Source: Bradyrhizobium sp. 195
GTDB lineage: Bacteria; Pseudomonadota; Alphaproteobacteria; Rhizobiales; Xanthobacteraceae
DNA: 64,000 nucleotides
Reading direction: 5' to 3'
NCBI RefSeq assembly: GCF_023101665.1
Contig: NZ_CP082161.1
Location: 8,166,501-8,230,500, forward strand
The position numbers were made by a program, and so were the translations under genes. The notes below the pieces were generated by a model. That model worked only from the letters and a program-made list of their open reading frames with translations. It did no database searches and was not told the DNA's origin. Each line of letters opens with the position of its first letter. Position 1 is the stretch's first letter. Shown piece by piece: positions 34,989 through 43,984 of this stretch.

Positions 34989-35963
34989 ATGAAAGCCATC
35001 CTCTGCTCGCAATATTGCCAGCCCGACGATCTCGTGCTGACTGAGGTGCCGGATCCGGTGGCCGGTCCCGGCGAAGCAGTGATCGCGATCAAGGCGGCAG
35101 CGCTGAACTTCTTCGACATCCTGATGATTCAGGGCAAGTACCAGATCAAGCCGCCGTTCCCGTTCTCGCCGGCCGCGGAAGTCGCGGGCGTGATCGAGAG
35201 CATCGGCCCTGGCGTGAGTGATCTGAAAGTCGGCGATCGCGTCGTCGCATCCTGCGGCCACAACGGCGCGCGCGAGAAGATCGCGCTGCCGGCGGCTTCG
35301 ATCGTGAAGATTCCCGACAATCTCGACTACGACCGCGCAGCCGGCATCATCATCATCTACGGCACGGCGCTGCACGCGCTGGAAGATCGCGCCAGCCCGA
35401 AGCCGGGCGAGACGCTCGCGGTGCTCGGCGCAGCCGGCGGCACCGGCCTTGCCGCCTGCGAGCTCGGCAAGCTGATGGGGTTGAAGGTGATCGCCTGCGC
35501 CTCGTCGGACGAGAAGCTCGAATTCGCGAAAGCGCATGGTGCCGAGCTGACGTTGAACTACGCCAAGGAAGATCTGAAGGAGGGCCTGCGCAAGCTCACC
35601 GGCGGCAAGGGAGTCGACATCATCTTCGATCCCGTGGGCGGTGCGTATGCCGAACAGGCGCTGCGCTCGATTGCGTGGGAAGGCCGCTTCCTCGTCATCG
35701 GCTTTGCCGCGGGCGACATTCCGAAGATGCCGCTGAACCTCGCGCTGCTGAAGGGCTGCGACATCCGCGGCGTGTTCTGGGGCGCATGGACGCGGCAGAA
35801 TCCGGAGAAGAATCGCGCCAATCTCGAGAAGCTCGTGAAGTGGACGGCGGAAGGAAAGATTTCGTCGCATGTCGATCGCACCTTCCCGCTGGCACAGACC
35901 GCGGACGCGCTGAAGGTGCTCGCGGGACGCCAGGCCATGGGCAAGGTGATCCTGCATCCCTGA
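34989..35963 (+). CDS. NADPH:quinone oxidoreductase family protein
   Basis: A 324-residue zinc-free medium-chain dehydrogenase. The GroES-like N-terminal half includes ALNFFDILMIQGKYQ and GVSDLKVGDRVV; the nucleotide-binding loop is LGAAGGTGLAACELGK, followed by ACASSDEKLEFAKAHGA. The sequence lacks the structural-zinc cysteines of alcohol dehydrogenases. Such enzymes reduce quinones or enoyl compounds. The frame is open further upstream, but the family start is the ATG at 34989 (MKAILCSQY). Confidence 0.9.
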   Translation: MKAILCSQYCQPDDLVLTEVPDPVAGPGEAVIAIKAAALNFFDILMIQGKYQIKPPFPFSPAAEVAGVIESIGPGVSDLKVGDRVVASCGHNGAREKIALPAASIVKIPDNLDYDRAAGIIIIYGTALHALEDRASPKPGETLAVLGAAGGTGLAACELGKLMGLKVIACASSDEKLEFAKAHGAELTLNYAKEDLKEGLRKLTGGKGVDIIFDPVGGAYAEQALRSIAWEGRFLVIGFAAGDIPKMPLNLALLKGCDIRGVFWGAWTRQNPEKNRANLEKLVKWTAEGKISSHVDRTFPLAQTADALKVLAGRQAMGKVILHP

Positions 35964-36277
35964 AGATGTGGGCGTCGCCGGCGCTACACACGCAACTGTC
36001 ACGCTCAAATCGCCGGCGCCGCTGAAGCTGCGCCGGCTTTTTCGTGCGCTACCGCTTGGTAAAACGCCCTCAACCATTCCCGCTAAAATTGCGGTGTATT
36101 CCCCTGCTTCGCCGCAATCAAACCCAAATCTCTCCCGATTCGCGCAAATCGTCGTCGCTTTTTGGGCTGATTCAGACGGCGATTTACCGGCTCCAGTTTG
36201 CGGGGCACTTCTGGACAACAATAAAAAGACTAAAGCCGGGAATGCCCTGCATTGCGTTAGTAATGGGGAGCATCACC
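35964..36277. other. Gap holding a terminator and a promoter region
   Basis: About 310 bp with no convincing gene. It contains the terminator at 36012-36042 and AT-richer DNA from 36060 to 36240 that is probably the promoter region of the Sel1-like/TAXI gene pair. Frames that extend into it from the downstream gene lack a ribosome-binding site. Confidence 0.55.
36012..36042 (+). terminator. Rho-independent terminator of the quinone oxidoreductase gene
   Basis: An 8-bp stem GCCGGCGC / GCGCCGGC with a ten-base loop, followed immediately by TTTTT, 48 bp after the stop codon. Confidence 0.8.
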
Positions 36278-37120
36278 ATGGAGACGACGGCATACCGCCC
36301 GTCGAAGGAGTCGAGGGCGCTTGACTCCAATCGAGCCGCATCACATCCGCCGACCGCGTCATTTATCCGTGCGCGCGCCGCACGGGCCGATCTTTCGCAG
36401 GACGATCCGATTCCGCTCTTCCTGTCCGATCCGCTCGGTCCGCCGGACCCAAGCGAATATACGCCAGTGGAGTTGCGTTCCAGAATTGTGCCGCGCGTTC
36501 TCGCGGCCGTCCTGGCGGCATCCACCCTGGCAGTGCTGGCCGCACTGTATCAGTCCGACTTTCGCGGCTTCTTAACCGCCAACGTCGGTAGCTGGGTGGG
36601 GGTCGCGCCAGGCCTGGCCATGGCGTCGGCCAACGCGCCGGCCGTGCCGCAGGCCGCGCTCAAGGATCCGGCGCGCGTGACCGACGCAAGGCTGGCGAGC
36701 GCTGACGCGCAGGATCTTCCTGCACCGTCAACGCCGAGCCGCGAAGCGATCGCGACCGCTTATCAGACCGCGTTGCAAGCCCAGACGCCTGCACCGCTGC
36801 CAGCGCCGACACCGCCGGCGCCCCCTCAACCTGCCAGGACGCTCGACGCCGACACGCTGGCGGGGCTGATGGCGCGCGCGAAGAGCCTGTTGACCGTCGG
36901 CGATATCGTTGCGGCGCGCCTGCTGCTCGAGCGCGCGGCGAATGCAGAGGATGCGACGGCGGCGTTCCTGCTGGCGCAGACCTATGACCCGGCCGTGCTG
37001 GGCACCAGCGACGCGCGGCGCATCGCCGCTGACGCGACCGCCGCGCGCGATTGGTACCGGAAAGCCGCGACACTCGGATCGGCGGAGGCGCGGCAGCGCC
37101 TCGCTCAGCTTCAGAACTAG
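36278..37120 (+). CDS. Membrane protein with C-terminal Sel1/TPR-like repeats
   Basis: About 280 residues. An N-terminal charged region (to about 65), one transmembrane segment around 75-90 (VLAAVLAASTLAVLAALYQ), an Ala/Pro-rich linker (to about 185), and a C-terminal helical repeat region with Sel1-like pattern (ARLLLERAANAEDATAAFLLAQTYDP ... ARDWYRKAATLGSAEARQRLAQL). The ATG at 36278 has GGGGAG seven bases upstream. It ends 18 bp before the TAXI gene, so the two probably form an operon; it may act as an assembly or regulatory partner at the membrane. Confidence 0.8.
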   Translation: METTAYRPSKESRALDSNRAASHPPTASFIRARAARADLSQDDPIPLFLSDPLGPPDPSEYTPVELRSRIVPRVLAAVLAASTLAVLAALYQSDFRGFLTANVGSWVGVAPGLAMASANAPAVPQAALKDPARVTDARLASADAQDLPAPSTPSREAIATAYQTALQAQTPAPLPAPTPPAPPQPARTLDADTLAGLMARAKSLLTVGDIVAARLLLERAANAEDATAAFLLAQTYDPAVLGTSDARRIAADATAARDWYRKAATLGSAEARQRLAQLQN

Positions 37121-37138
37121 AACTCGTTAGAGGACATC

Positions 37139-38305
37139 ATGCGTAACGCTTTGGGAATGGCGCTTGCCGCCATCATGACCATCTGTGCCTTCGCGGCACG
37201 CGCCGAACAGGCCGAATACGATCCGGCCAAGGTCTCGGACGGCCTGAAGGCCATCTTCCAGTTCGGCTCGACCTCGACCAAGCAGGCGCTGAACGCCAAC
37301 ACCGTCACGCTGATCACCGGCACGATCGGCGGCACTTATGTGCAATTCGGCGCCGACCTCGCCTCGGTGCTCGACGACGGCAACAAGATCCGGGTGCTGC
37401 CGATCGTCGGCCGCGGTTCGGTGCAGAGCGTTGCCGACATCCTGTTCCTGCAAGGCGTCGATTTCGGAATCGTGCGCGCCGACACGCTCGACTATCTCGA
37501 GCGCAAGGGTTTTGCCAAGGACATCAAGAAGCAGTTCACCTATGTGACCAAGCTCTACAACGAAGAGATGCAGGTGATCGCGCCGAAATCGGTCGCGACC
37601 CTGAAGGATCTCGAAGGCAAGACTGTGAGCGTGGACCTGCCCAATGGCGGCACCTTCGTCACCGCGCTCACCGTGTTCGAACGACTCGGGATCAAGGCGA
37701 AGTTCGTCTATGTCGAGCAGCGCATCGCGATGGAGAAGCTGAAGGCCGGCGAGATCGACGCCGTCGTCGTGGTCGGCGGCAAGCCATATAAATCGGTCTC
37801 GACCTTCGGCAATGACGGCCGCTTCCATCTTGCGAAGGTCGACTACGCGAAGCCGCTGCAGAGCGACTATCTGCCGGCGACGCTGACCGCCAAGGACTAT
37901 CCGAACCTGATCAAGGACGGCGAGAATGTGGACACGATCGCGGTGCCCGCAGTGCTCGCGGCCTATAATTGGGCGCCCAACACCGAGCGCTACCGCAAGC
38001 TCGCGCTGTTCGTGGACGCGTTCTTCACGAAATTTCCCGCGCTGCAAAACCCGCCCTTCCATCCCAAGTGGAAGGAGGTCTCGCTCGCAGCCCCCCTGTC
38101 AGGCTGGAACAGATTGCCGGTGGCGCAGCAATGGCTCGACAAACACGGCGTCGAGCCGGTGACACGGCAGCGCTTCGAGGCGTTTTTGAAGCAGAGCCCG
38201 GCGGCGGCGCAGGTGTCCGACGCGGACAAGGAAACGTTGTTCAAGCAATTCCAGGCATGGGACGCTGAGAAGGCGCGGGCACAGGCCGGGGCCGAGAAGA
38301 AATGA
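37139..38305 (+). CDS. TAXI-family TRAP-type substrate-binding protein
   Basis: 388 residues with a signal peptide (MRNALGMALAAIMTICAFAARA). The TAXI signature is seen in LITGTIGGTYVQFGADLASVL, followed by RVLPIVGRGSVQSVADILFLQGVDFGIVRAD. These periplasmic proteins normally deliver ligands such as glutamate/2-oxoglutarate-like acids to a DctM-fused TRAP permease. No TRAP permease gene is near, so the partner is elsewhere or absent. AGAGGA precedes the ATG, and the Sel1-like gene lies 18 bp upstream. Confidence 0.9.
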   Translation: MRNALGMALAAIMTICAFAARAEQAEYDPAKVSDGLKAIFQFGSTSTKQALNANTVTLITGTIGGTYVQFGADLASVLDDGNKIRVLPIVGRGSVQSVADILFLQGVDFGIVRADTLDYLERKGFAKDIKKQFTYVTKLYNEEMQVIAPKSVATLKDLEGKTVSVDLPNGGTFVTALTVFERLGIKAKFVYVEQRIAMEKLKAGEIDAVVVVGGKPYKSVSTFGNDGRFHLAKVDYAKPLQSDYLPATLTAKDYPNLIKDGENVDTIAVPAVLAAYNWAPNTERYRKLALFVDAFFTKFPALQNPPFHPKWKEVSLAAPLSGWNRLPVAQQWLDKHGVEPVTRQRFEAFLKQSPAAAQVSDADKETLFKQFQAWDAEKARAQAGAEKK

Positions 38306-38310
38306 ACGCC

Positions 38311-38398
38311 GTCATTGCGAGGGGCAAAGCGACGAAGCAATCCGGATTGCTACCGCGGAAACGACTCTGGATTGCTTCGCTTCGCTCGCAATGACGAG
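38311..38398. repeat. Intergenic palindromic repeat, family C copy 3
   Basis: 88 bp, GTCATTGCGAGGGGCAAAGC ... CTTCGCTCGCAATGAC, with GAAGCAATCC / GGATTGCTTC inside. It begins five bases after the TAXI gene stop. Confidence 0.9.
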
Positions 38399-38468
38399 CC
38401 TGAGGTGAGCAGCACCCAAACACCGACTGTCGTCCGACAAGGCCGGGACATGACGGCAGTGTGTGCGG

Positions 38469-38861
38469 TCAGATTGCCTCCTGAGCCGCTTCCGCCTCAT
38501 CCAGCTCCCGCTTCAGTGCCGCGCGGGCGGCCTCGCGATGCTCGTTCGTGATGTGGCCGGCAACCATGCGGATGGCGGTGGCGAGCACGGCGGCGTCATC
38601 GGCGAAGCCGAGAATCGGCATCACGTCCGCGACGAAGTCGAACGGCAGGATGAAGTAAGCGATCGCCCCGAGCAGCGAGGCCTGGACGTGGCGAGGGGTC
38701 TGCCGGTCGAACGCGCAGTAATAGGCAGCAAGCAAGTCTTCTGCGAACGGCAGATGCGCGGCGACACGCTTCAGCTTGCGCCAGAAGCGGCGGCGCACGC
38801 TCTCGCGATCCTTCGCGAGCCGATCGGCCGGCTCGAAACCGACGCTGTGTTCGGCAGCCAT
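38469..38861 (-). CDS. DUF1232 (YkvA-type) membrane protein
   Basis: 130 residues. The core LLGAIAYFILPFDFVADVMPILGFADDAAVLATAI is the DUF1232 signature, a hydrophobic hairpin with PxDxxPD-like residues. Charged helices flank it (EPADRLAKDRESVRRRFWRKLKR; REAARAALKRELDEAEAA). The function of this family is not established. The next minus-strand gene upstream is the pterin dehydratase, about 97 bp away. Confidence 0.88.
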   Translation of the reverse strand: MAAEHSVGFEPADRLAKDRESVRRRFWRKLKRVAAHLPFAEDLLAAYYCAFDRQTPRHVQASLLGAIAYFILPFDFVADVMPILGFADDAAVLATAIRMVAGHITNEHREAARAALKRELDEAEAAQEAI

Positions 38862-38958
38862 ATTCGATAAACTCCCCGTTCAGCCAGGTGGCGGATCTCC
38901 GCATCCTGGCTGATCACAAGATGGGGATGTGGCCGACCCCTGCAAGACATCGCCGATC

Positions 38959-39249
38959 TCAGCCTGCGATCGCGTTCATCGACTTGGCCAGCGCGATGTC
39001 GAGCGCCGTGACGCCGCCGGCGTCGTGGGTCGACAGCACCACCTCCACCGTCTTGTAGACGTTGCGCCATTCGGGGTGGTGATCCATCTTCTCGGCGGCG
39101 ATCGCGGCGCGGGTCATGAAGCCGAACGCCTCATTGAAATCCTTGAAGATAAAGGTTTTCCCGATGGCATCCCGGCCCTGAACCTCGTTCCAGCCAGGTA
39201 GTCCGCCCAGCGCCTGCTTGCGCGCCTCCGCCGAGAGCCGTTCTGCCAT
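38959..39249 (-). CDS. phhB: Pterin-4a-carbinolamine dehydratase
   Basis: 96 residues. The enzyme regenerates tetrahydrobiopterin/tetrahydropterin after aromatic amino-acid hydroxylases. The catalytic motif [20 protein letters not shown] with its paired histidines, and [15 protein letters not shown], are intact. No phenylalanine hydroxylase gene is adjacent, so the role may be general pterin recycling. The ATG at 39247-39249 has GGAGAC upstream. Confidence 0.93.
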   Translation of the reverse strand: MAERLSAEARKQALGGLPGWNEVQGRDAIGKTFIFKDFNEAFGFMTRAAIAAEKMDHHPEWRNVYKTVEVVLSTHDAGGVTALDIALAKSMNAIAG

Positions 39250-39402
39250 GGTTGTCTCCGTCCTTCAGGGGAACTTTACCCTAACACCGTCCTGGCGCCC
39301 CGGGTTCACAGGGGGATTTCCGCGATCCGCTAACCATGACGGAGATGTAACCCCGCCGGACAAGAAATTTGCTACAATTACGGGCGTAAATCGCCGGCCA
39401 AG

Positions 39403-40848
39403 ATGAAACTGAGCCTGAAGCGCCTGTTTGGGAGATCGATGACCGGGGGATTGGACCTGGCCGAAGCGCCCCCTCCGCCTTCGCCGCGATCCGCGGCGCG
39501 GAAGACGGCGCTTGTGACCCTTGCACTCGTGCTTGCAATCGTCGGCGCGCTCGTCGGCGGCTATTACTTCGCGATGCGGCCGGTGACGCTGAAGATCGCG
39601 GTCGGTCCCGCCAACAGCGATGACGTCAAGGTCGTGCAGGCACTGACGCAGGCCTTCACACAGACCAAGAGCCAGGTGCGGCTGCGGCCGATCCAGACCG
39701 ACGGCGCCACGGCCAGCGCCAATGCACTTGCGGAAGGCAAGGTCGATCTCGCCATCGTGCGCGGCGACCTCGATGTGCCCAAGAACGCGCAAGCGGTCGC
39801 GACCCTGCGCAAGAACGTCGTGGTGCTGTGGTCCGTACCGGGCAAAGGCAAGAAGCGGGGCCCGAAGATCACCAAGATCTCGCAGCTCGCCGGCCATCGC
39901 ATCGGCGTGGTCGGCCGCACCCAAGCCAACGTCAATCTGCTCAAGGTGATCCTGCAACAATACGGCGTCGATCCCGCCAAGGTCGAGATCGTGCAATTCC
40001 CGGCCAACGAAGTCGCCGAGGCGATCAAGGCCCAGAAGGCCGACATCTATCTCGCCGCCGGCCCGGTCAACAGCAAGATCACGGCGGATGCGATCGCCGC
40101 CTCCATCAAGGATTTCGGCGCACCCAACTTCCTCGCGATCGATTCGGCGGATGCGATTGCGCAGAATCATCCGGTCTACGAAGCGTCCGAGATTCCCGCC
40201 GGCACCTATGGCGGCTCGCCCGCCCGCCCGGAGGACGAGGTCAAGACCATCAGCTTCTCGCACCACGTCGTGGCGCGCAAAGGCGTGTCCGAAACCACCA
40301 TCGCAGCGTTCACGCGCCAGCTGTTCGCGGTGCGCCAACAACTGGTGACGGAATTCCCGCTCGCGGCGAAAATCGAAACGCCCGACACCGACAAGGATGC
40401 GGTGATCCCGGTGCATCCCGGCGCCGCCGCCTTCGTCGACGGCGAGGAGAAGACCTTCCTCGACAAATACAGCGATTACATCTGGTGGAGCCTGATGGCG
40501 CTCTCGGCCATGGGCTCGATCGGCGCCTGGTTCGCGGGCTATCTGAAGAAGGACGAGCGCGACAACAACAGCCATCTGCGCGAACGGCTGCTGGACATGA
40601 TCGCGGCGGCCCGCAAGTGCGAGACGACCGAAGAGCTCGACCAGATGCAGGCCGAGGCCGACGACATCCTGCGCGACACGCTGCGCTGCTTCGATCACGG
40701 CGCGATCGAGGAAGCCGCGCTCACCGCCTTCAACATCGCGCTGGATCAATTCCACGCCGCCGTCGCCGACCGCAAGGCGGTGCTGTTCAGCCTGCCGCAG
40801 AACCTGCAGCGCGCAGGCGCGCAATTCAGGGCCGCCGGCAACGCCTAA
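39403..40848 (+). CDS. Membrane-anchored TAXI-family solute-binding protein with cytoplasmic tail
   Basis: 481 residues. A proline-rich cytoplasmic N-terminus precedes a transmembrane segment at about 35-57 (LVTLALVLAIVGALVGGYYF). The periplasmic TAXI domain (about 60-350) includes LKIAVGPANSDDVKVVQALT and KVDLAIVRGDLDVP. A second transmembrane segment lies at about 357-380 (YIWWSLMALSAMGSIGAWFA), followed by a roughly 100-residue charged helical cytoplasmic domain. Both ends are therefore inside, unlike ordinary TAXI proteins, which suggests a receptor rather than a simple carrier. It is the second TAXI gene within 2.3 kb. Confidence 0.85.
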   Translation: MKLSLKRLFGRSMTGGLDLAEAPPPPSPRSAARKTALVTLALVLAIVGALVGGYYFAMRPVTLKIAVGPANSDDVKVVQALTQAFTQTKSQVRLRPIQTDGATASANALAEGKVDLAIVRGDLDVPKNAQAVATLRKNVVVLWSVPGKGKKRGPKITKISQLAGHRIGVVGRTQANVNLLKVILQQYGVDPAKVEIVQFPANEVAEAIKAQKADIYLAAGPVNSKITADAIAASIKDFGAPNFLAIDSADAIAQNHPVYEASEIPAGTYGGSPARPEDEVKTISFSHHVVARKGVSETTIAAFTRQLFAVRQQLVTEFPLAAKIETPDTDKDAVIPVHPGAAAFVDGEEKTFLDKYSDYIWWSLMALSAMGSIGAWFAGYLKKDERDNNSHLRERLLDMIAAARKCETTEELDQMQAEADDILRDTLRCFDHGAIEEAALTAFNIALDQFHAAVADRKAVLFSLPQNLQRAGAQFRAAGNA

Positions 40849-40896
40849 GCGCTTGTCCGCGTAATCGCTGCGTCACATTGCCTCACTATAGCTTCC

Positions 40897-41002
40897 GTCA
40901 TTCCGGGGCGATGCGAAGCATCGAGCCCGGAATCCATCGCGCCGCATACACGAGGAGAAATGGATTCCGGGCTGGCGCCCCGACGGCGCGCCCCGGAATG
41001 AC
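40897..41002. repeat. Intergenic palindromic repeat, family D copy 2
   Basis: About 106 bp, GTCATTCCGGGGCGATGCGA ... GCGCGCCCCGGAATGAC, with GGAATCCAT / ATGGATTCC in the middle. Related to 33031 and, in part, to 53851. Confidence 0.88.
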
Positions 41003-41039
41003 GGACTTTCCTGCCAGCTCGGGTTCGAAGCCAATATTC

Positions 41040-42581
41040 ATGGACTTGAAATTCTCCCGCCGCCGCTTCCTCGCCTCCGGTGCCGGTGCGCTCGGCACGA
41101 TCGCGATGCCTTATCTCTCGCGCGCGGCCGATCGGCCCGTGGTCACGCATGGCGTACAGTCGGGCGACGTCACGGCCAGTGGCGGCGTGGTGTGGGCGCG
41201 CACCGACCGGCCCGCGCAGATGCTGGTCGAGGTGGCGACGACTGACACGTTCAGGAATGCCCGCGCGCTGCCGCCGATCGCCGCGCTGCCCGAGAGCGAC
41301 TTCACCGCAAAGATGCTGATCGAAGACTTGCCGGGCGGCCAAGACATCTTTTACCGCGTCCGCTTCCGCGATCTCTCGCACAGCGCGGTCGAGGGCGAGG
41401 CGGTCGTCGGCCGTTTCCGCACCGCGCCGGCCGATCGCCGCGATGTCAGCTTCGTTTGGGGCGGTGACGTCGCGGGCCAGGGCTGGGGCATCAATCCCGA
41501 TGACGGCGGCATGTTCACCTTCTCCGCGATGCGCAAGCACCGGCCGGACTTCTTCCTGCATTCCGGCGATACCATCTATGCCGACGGCCCGATTGCATCC
41601 GAAGTGAAGCTCGCCGACGGCAAGATCTGGAAGAACGTCACCATCCCCGAGAAGGCCAAGGTCGCCGAGACGCTGGACGAGTACCGCGCCGCGCACAAAT
41701 ACAATCTCACCGACGACAATATCCGCGCCTTCAATGCCGAAGTGCCGATCTTCGTGCAGTGGGACGACCACGAAGTGACCAACAACTGGTCGCTGTCGAA
41801 GGAGTTGCCGGCCGCCTACAAGGAGCGCGACATCGCGCTGCTCGCCGCGCGCGGCGCGCGCGCCTTTCACGAGATGTATCCGCTGCGCGAGAGCATCAAT
41901 GAGCCCAGCCGGGTCTATCGCCAGATTTCCTACAGCCCGCATCTCGACGTGTTCGTGCTCGACGAGCGCAGCTATCGCGGCCCGAACGGTCCCAATGTCG
42001 AGACCGCTTACGGCTCCGCCAGCTATTTTCTCGGCCCGGACCAGATCGCCTGGCTCAAGCGCGGCCTGCTCAATTCGCGAGCGACCTGGAAGGTGATCGC
42101 TTCCGACATGCCGCTCAGTCTCGTCGTGCCAGACACGCCGAAGGGTGGCTCGGAAGCATTCGCGCAAGGAGACGGACCGGTGCGCGGCCGCGAGTTCGAG
42201 ATCGCCGACATCCTGCGCTTCATCAAGATGGCACCGATCAGCAACACGGTGTGGCTGACCGCCGACGTGCACTACGCCGCCGCGCATTATTACGATCCGA
42301 ACAAGGCGCAATTCCAGGAGTTCGAGCCGTTCTGGGAATTCGTCTCGGGCCCGCTGCATGCAGGCACGTTTGGCCCCAACGCGCTCGACAACACCTTTGG
42401 ACCCGAGGTGCGCTTCGTCAAGGCGCCGGGCCCGGACAGCCAGAACCTGCCGCCGTCCGCCGGCATGCAGTTCTTCGGTCACGTCAAGATCGACGGCGCC
42501 TCGGGCCAGATGATTGTGACCTTACGCGACCGCGCCGACGTCGCGCTGTGGTCGACGACGCTCGATCCGAAGCTTGCGTGA
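41040..42581 (+). CDS. PhoD-type alkaline phosphatase/phosphodiesterase, Tat-exported
   Basis: 513 residues. The twin-arginine signal SRRRFLASGAGALG at about 6-19 directs folded export. A fibronectin-like N-terminal domain (about 35-130) precedes the metallophosphoesterase domain, with VWGGDVAGQGWGIN, HSGDTIYADGP, VQWDDHEVTNNW and TADVHYAAAHYY as metal-site motifs. PhoD enzymes need calcium and iron and hydrolyse phosphomono- and diesters outside the cell. The frame is open much further upstream, but the Tat signal fixes the start at the ATG at 41040. Confidence 0.92.
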   Translation: MDLKFSRRRFLASGAGALGTIAMPYLSRAADRPVVTHGVQSGDVTASGGVVWARTDRPAQMLVEVATTDTFRNARALPPIAALPESDFTAKMLIEDLPGGQDIFYRVRFRDLSHSAVEGEAVVGRFRTAPADRRDVSFVWGGDVAGQGWGINPDDGGMFTFSAMRKHRPDFFLHSGDTIYADGPIASEVKLADGKIWKNVTIPEKAKVAETLDEYRAAHKYNLTDDNIRAFNAEVPIFVQWDDHEVTNNWSLSKELPAAYKERDIALLAARGARAFHEMYPLRESINEPSRVYRQISYSPHLDVFVLDERSYRGPNGPNVETAYGSASYFLGPDQIAWLKRGLLNSRATWKVIASDMPLSLVVPDTPKGGSEAFAQGDGPVRGREFEIADILRFIKMAPISNTVWLTADVHYAAAHYYDPNKAQFQEFEPFWEFVSGPLHAGTFGPNALDNTFGPEVRFVKAPGPDSQNLPPSAGMQFFGHVKIDGASGQMIVTLRDRADVALWSTTLDPKLA

Positions 42582-42692
42582 CCCAGCTCGCAGCCGGATG
42601 GCGGTGAACCATCCGGCCGGCCCGAACGACCATTGCAGGCCCGTGCATTTTCGCTGGCCTGATGCCGTCCGGACCATTTTTGAGTTGAAGCC

Positions 42693-43421
42693 GTGCTGTT
42701 CCGTCGCCGAACCATCGTCATCGTCCTCCTGCTGAGCGCGGCCTTGCCCGCATGGGCGCAGCCCCAAAAGCAAACCAAGGACAAGGCCACGCTGGTGCGC
42801 GAAGCGTTTGCATCGCCCTACGGCAAGGCCCTGACCGCCGAGCTCGGCAAGTCGCTCCGCGCAAGCGCCGATCCCGTATGCCTGACGGACAAGGGGCTAG
42901 TCGCCGACCAGCTCGAGCCGCGCGGCCGCGATATCGTCATCACATGGGGCACGCGCATACTGGAAAATGCATTCGCGCGCATCGACCGGCAAACCGCGGA
43001 CAACCCGTTCGCCGGCGCGGCCGAGCTGGAAAGCCTGAAGGGCAATGCGGATGTGAAGCGTTATCTGGCGATGGAAGAGCCGCTGCGCCAGGCCAAGATC
43101 CTGGATCTGATCTTCGAGCATTTCGACCGTTACAATTTGACCAGCCGCGTGAAGCTCGGTGCGGTGTCTGCGCCTGCCACTGGCAACGAGGCTCTGCTTC
43201 GTCTCAATCCAATCGAGCCCACGGAGGAGAAGCTGGACGAATTCGCCGGCAAGAGCCGGTCGAAGGCGCTGAAGCGTTTCCTGCAATTGTCGGAGGAGGC
43301 GGGAGCTGCGCAAGCCGCGGCGATCAAGAAGATCGCATCACCACCGCCGCCGCTTCCGCACACTTTCTTCAAGGGCGTCGAGAACGACCTCGCCGAACTC
43401 TGTATCCGCTCCGGCACATAG
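42693..43421 (+). CDS. Secreted protein of unknown function
   Basis: 242 residues with a signal peptide at 1-22 (LFRRRTIVIVLLLSAALPAWA). The mature part is mainly helical and charged, with two cysteines (PVCLTDKG and a late LCIRSG) that could form a disulfide. It may be related to the DUF2059-like secreted proteins, but I cannot confirm this. The start is a GTG at 42693 with a weak GAAG upstream. It stands about 110 bp after the PhoD gene. Confidence 0.7.
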   Translation: MLFRRRTIVIVLLLSAALPAWAQPQKQTKDKATLVREAFASPYGKALTAELGKSLRASADPVCLTDKGLVADQLEPRGRDIVITWGTRILENAFARIDRQTADNPFAGAAELESLKGNADVKRYLAMEEPLRQAKILDLIFEHFDRYNLTSRVKLGAVSAPATGNEALLRLNPIEPTEEKLDEFAGKSRSKALKRFLQLSEEAGAAQAAAIKKIASPPPPLPHTFFKGVENDLAELCIRSGT

Positions 43422-43424
43422 CCG

Positions 43425-43805
43425 TCAGGCGCCGCGCGTGCGCAACGCCGCCTCCAGCGCGTCGCTCGAACACGGCTTCTGCAAGCGTGGCAGACCGGAG
43501 AATTCGGCCGGGATGCGTACCTCGGCGCCATAGCCGGTGACGAACACGAACGGGATCTTCATCGCGACCAGCCGCTCGGCGACCGCAAAGCTGGTCTCGC
43601 GGGTCAGCTCGACGTCAAGCAGTGCGAAATCGGGGGCGCGCTTGTCGATCGCGTCCAGCGCCTGCGTCACCGACCCGGCGGTACGCACATGGCTCACGCC
43701 AAATCCGAGCAGGCGGTCCTCGAAATCAATCGCAATGATCGGATCGTCCTCCACGACCAGGACGTCGGCAGGACAGGATGAGCCGTCGGGAAGTGCAGGT
43801 GCCAT
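43425..43805 (-). CDS. Single-domain response regulator
   Basis: 126 residues, essentially only a receiver domain: DVLVVEDDPIIAIDFEDRL holds the acidic pocket, FALLDVELTRE the phospho-acceptor Asp, FVTGY the switch Thr and LQKPC the conserved Lys. No output domain follows, so it acts through protein contacts, as in phosphorelays. Its 3-prime end lies four bases from the convergent secreted-protein gene; its start faces the Crp/Fnr gene across 179 bp. No kinase is adjacent. Confidence 0.9.
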   Translation of the reverse strand: MAPALPDGSSCPADVLVVEDDPIIAIDFEDRLLGFGVSHVRTAGSVTQALDAIDKRAPDFALLDVELTRETSFAVAERLVAMKIPFVFVTGYGAEVRIPAEFSGLPRLQKPCSSDALEAALRTRGA

Positions 43806-43984
43806 GATCGCATCTTGAAGGGGGTTTTTCTGATCAGGGACAGCCGCGCCACGATACCTGCGCCCAGCGCATCGGGGGGTTCCCGGAACGAAACCCACCA
43901 CATCACAGTTATTCAGTCTGTCCACTTGTGCACACAGGACATGGACGGAACTCGGTATTGTGAGAGGAGGACGGGGGTTTCACG

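Noticed and set aside
39828..41039. Long N-terminal extension of the PhoD-type gene
   Set aside because: The extension runs in another frame across the TAXI gene and a repeat; the Tat signal marks the true start at 41040.
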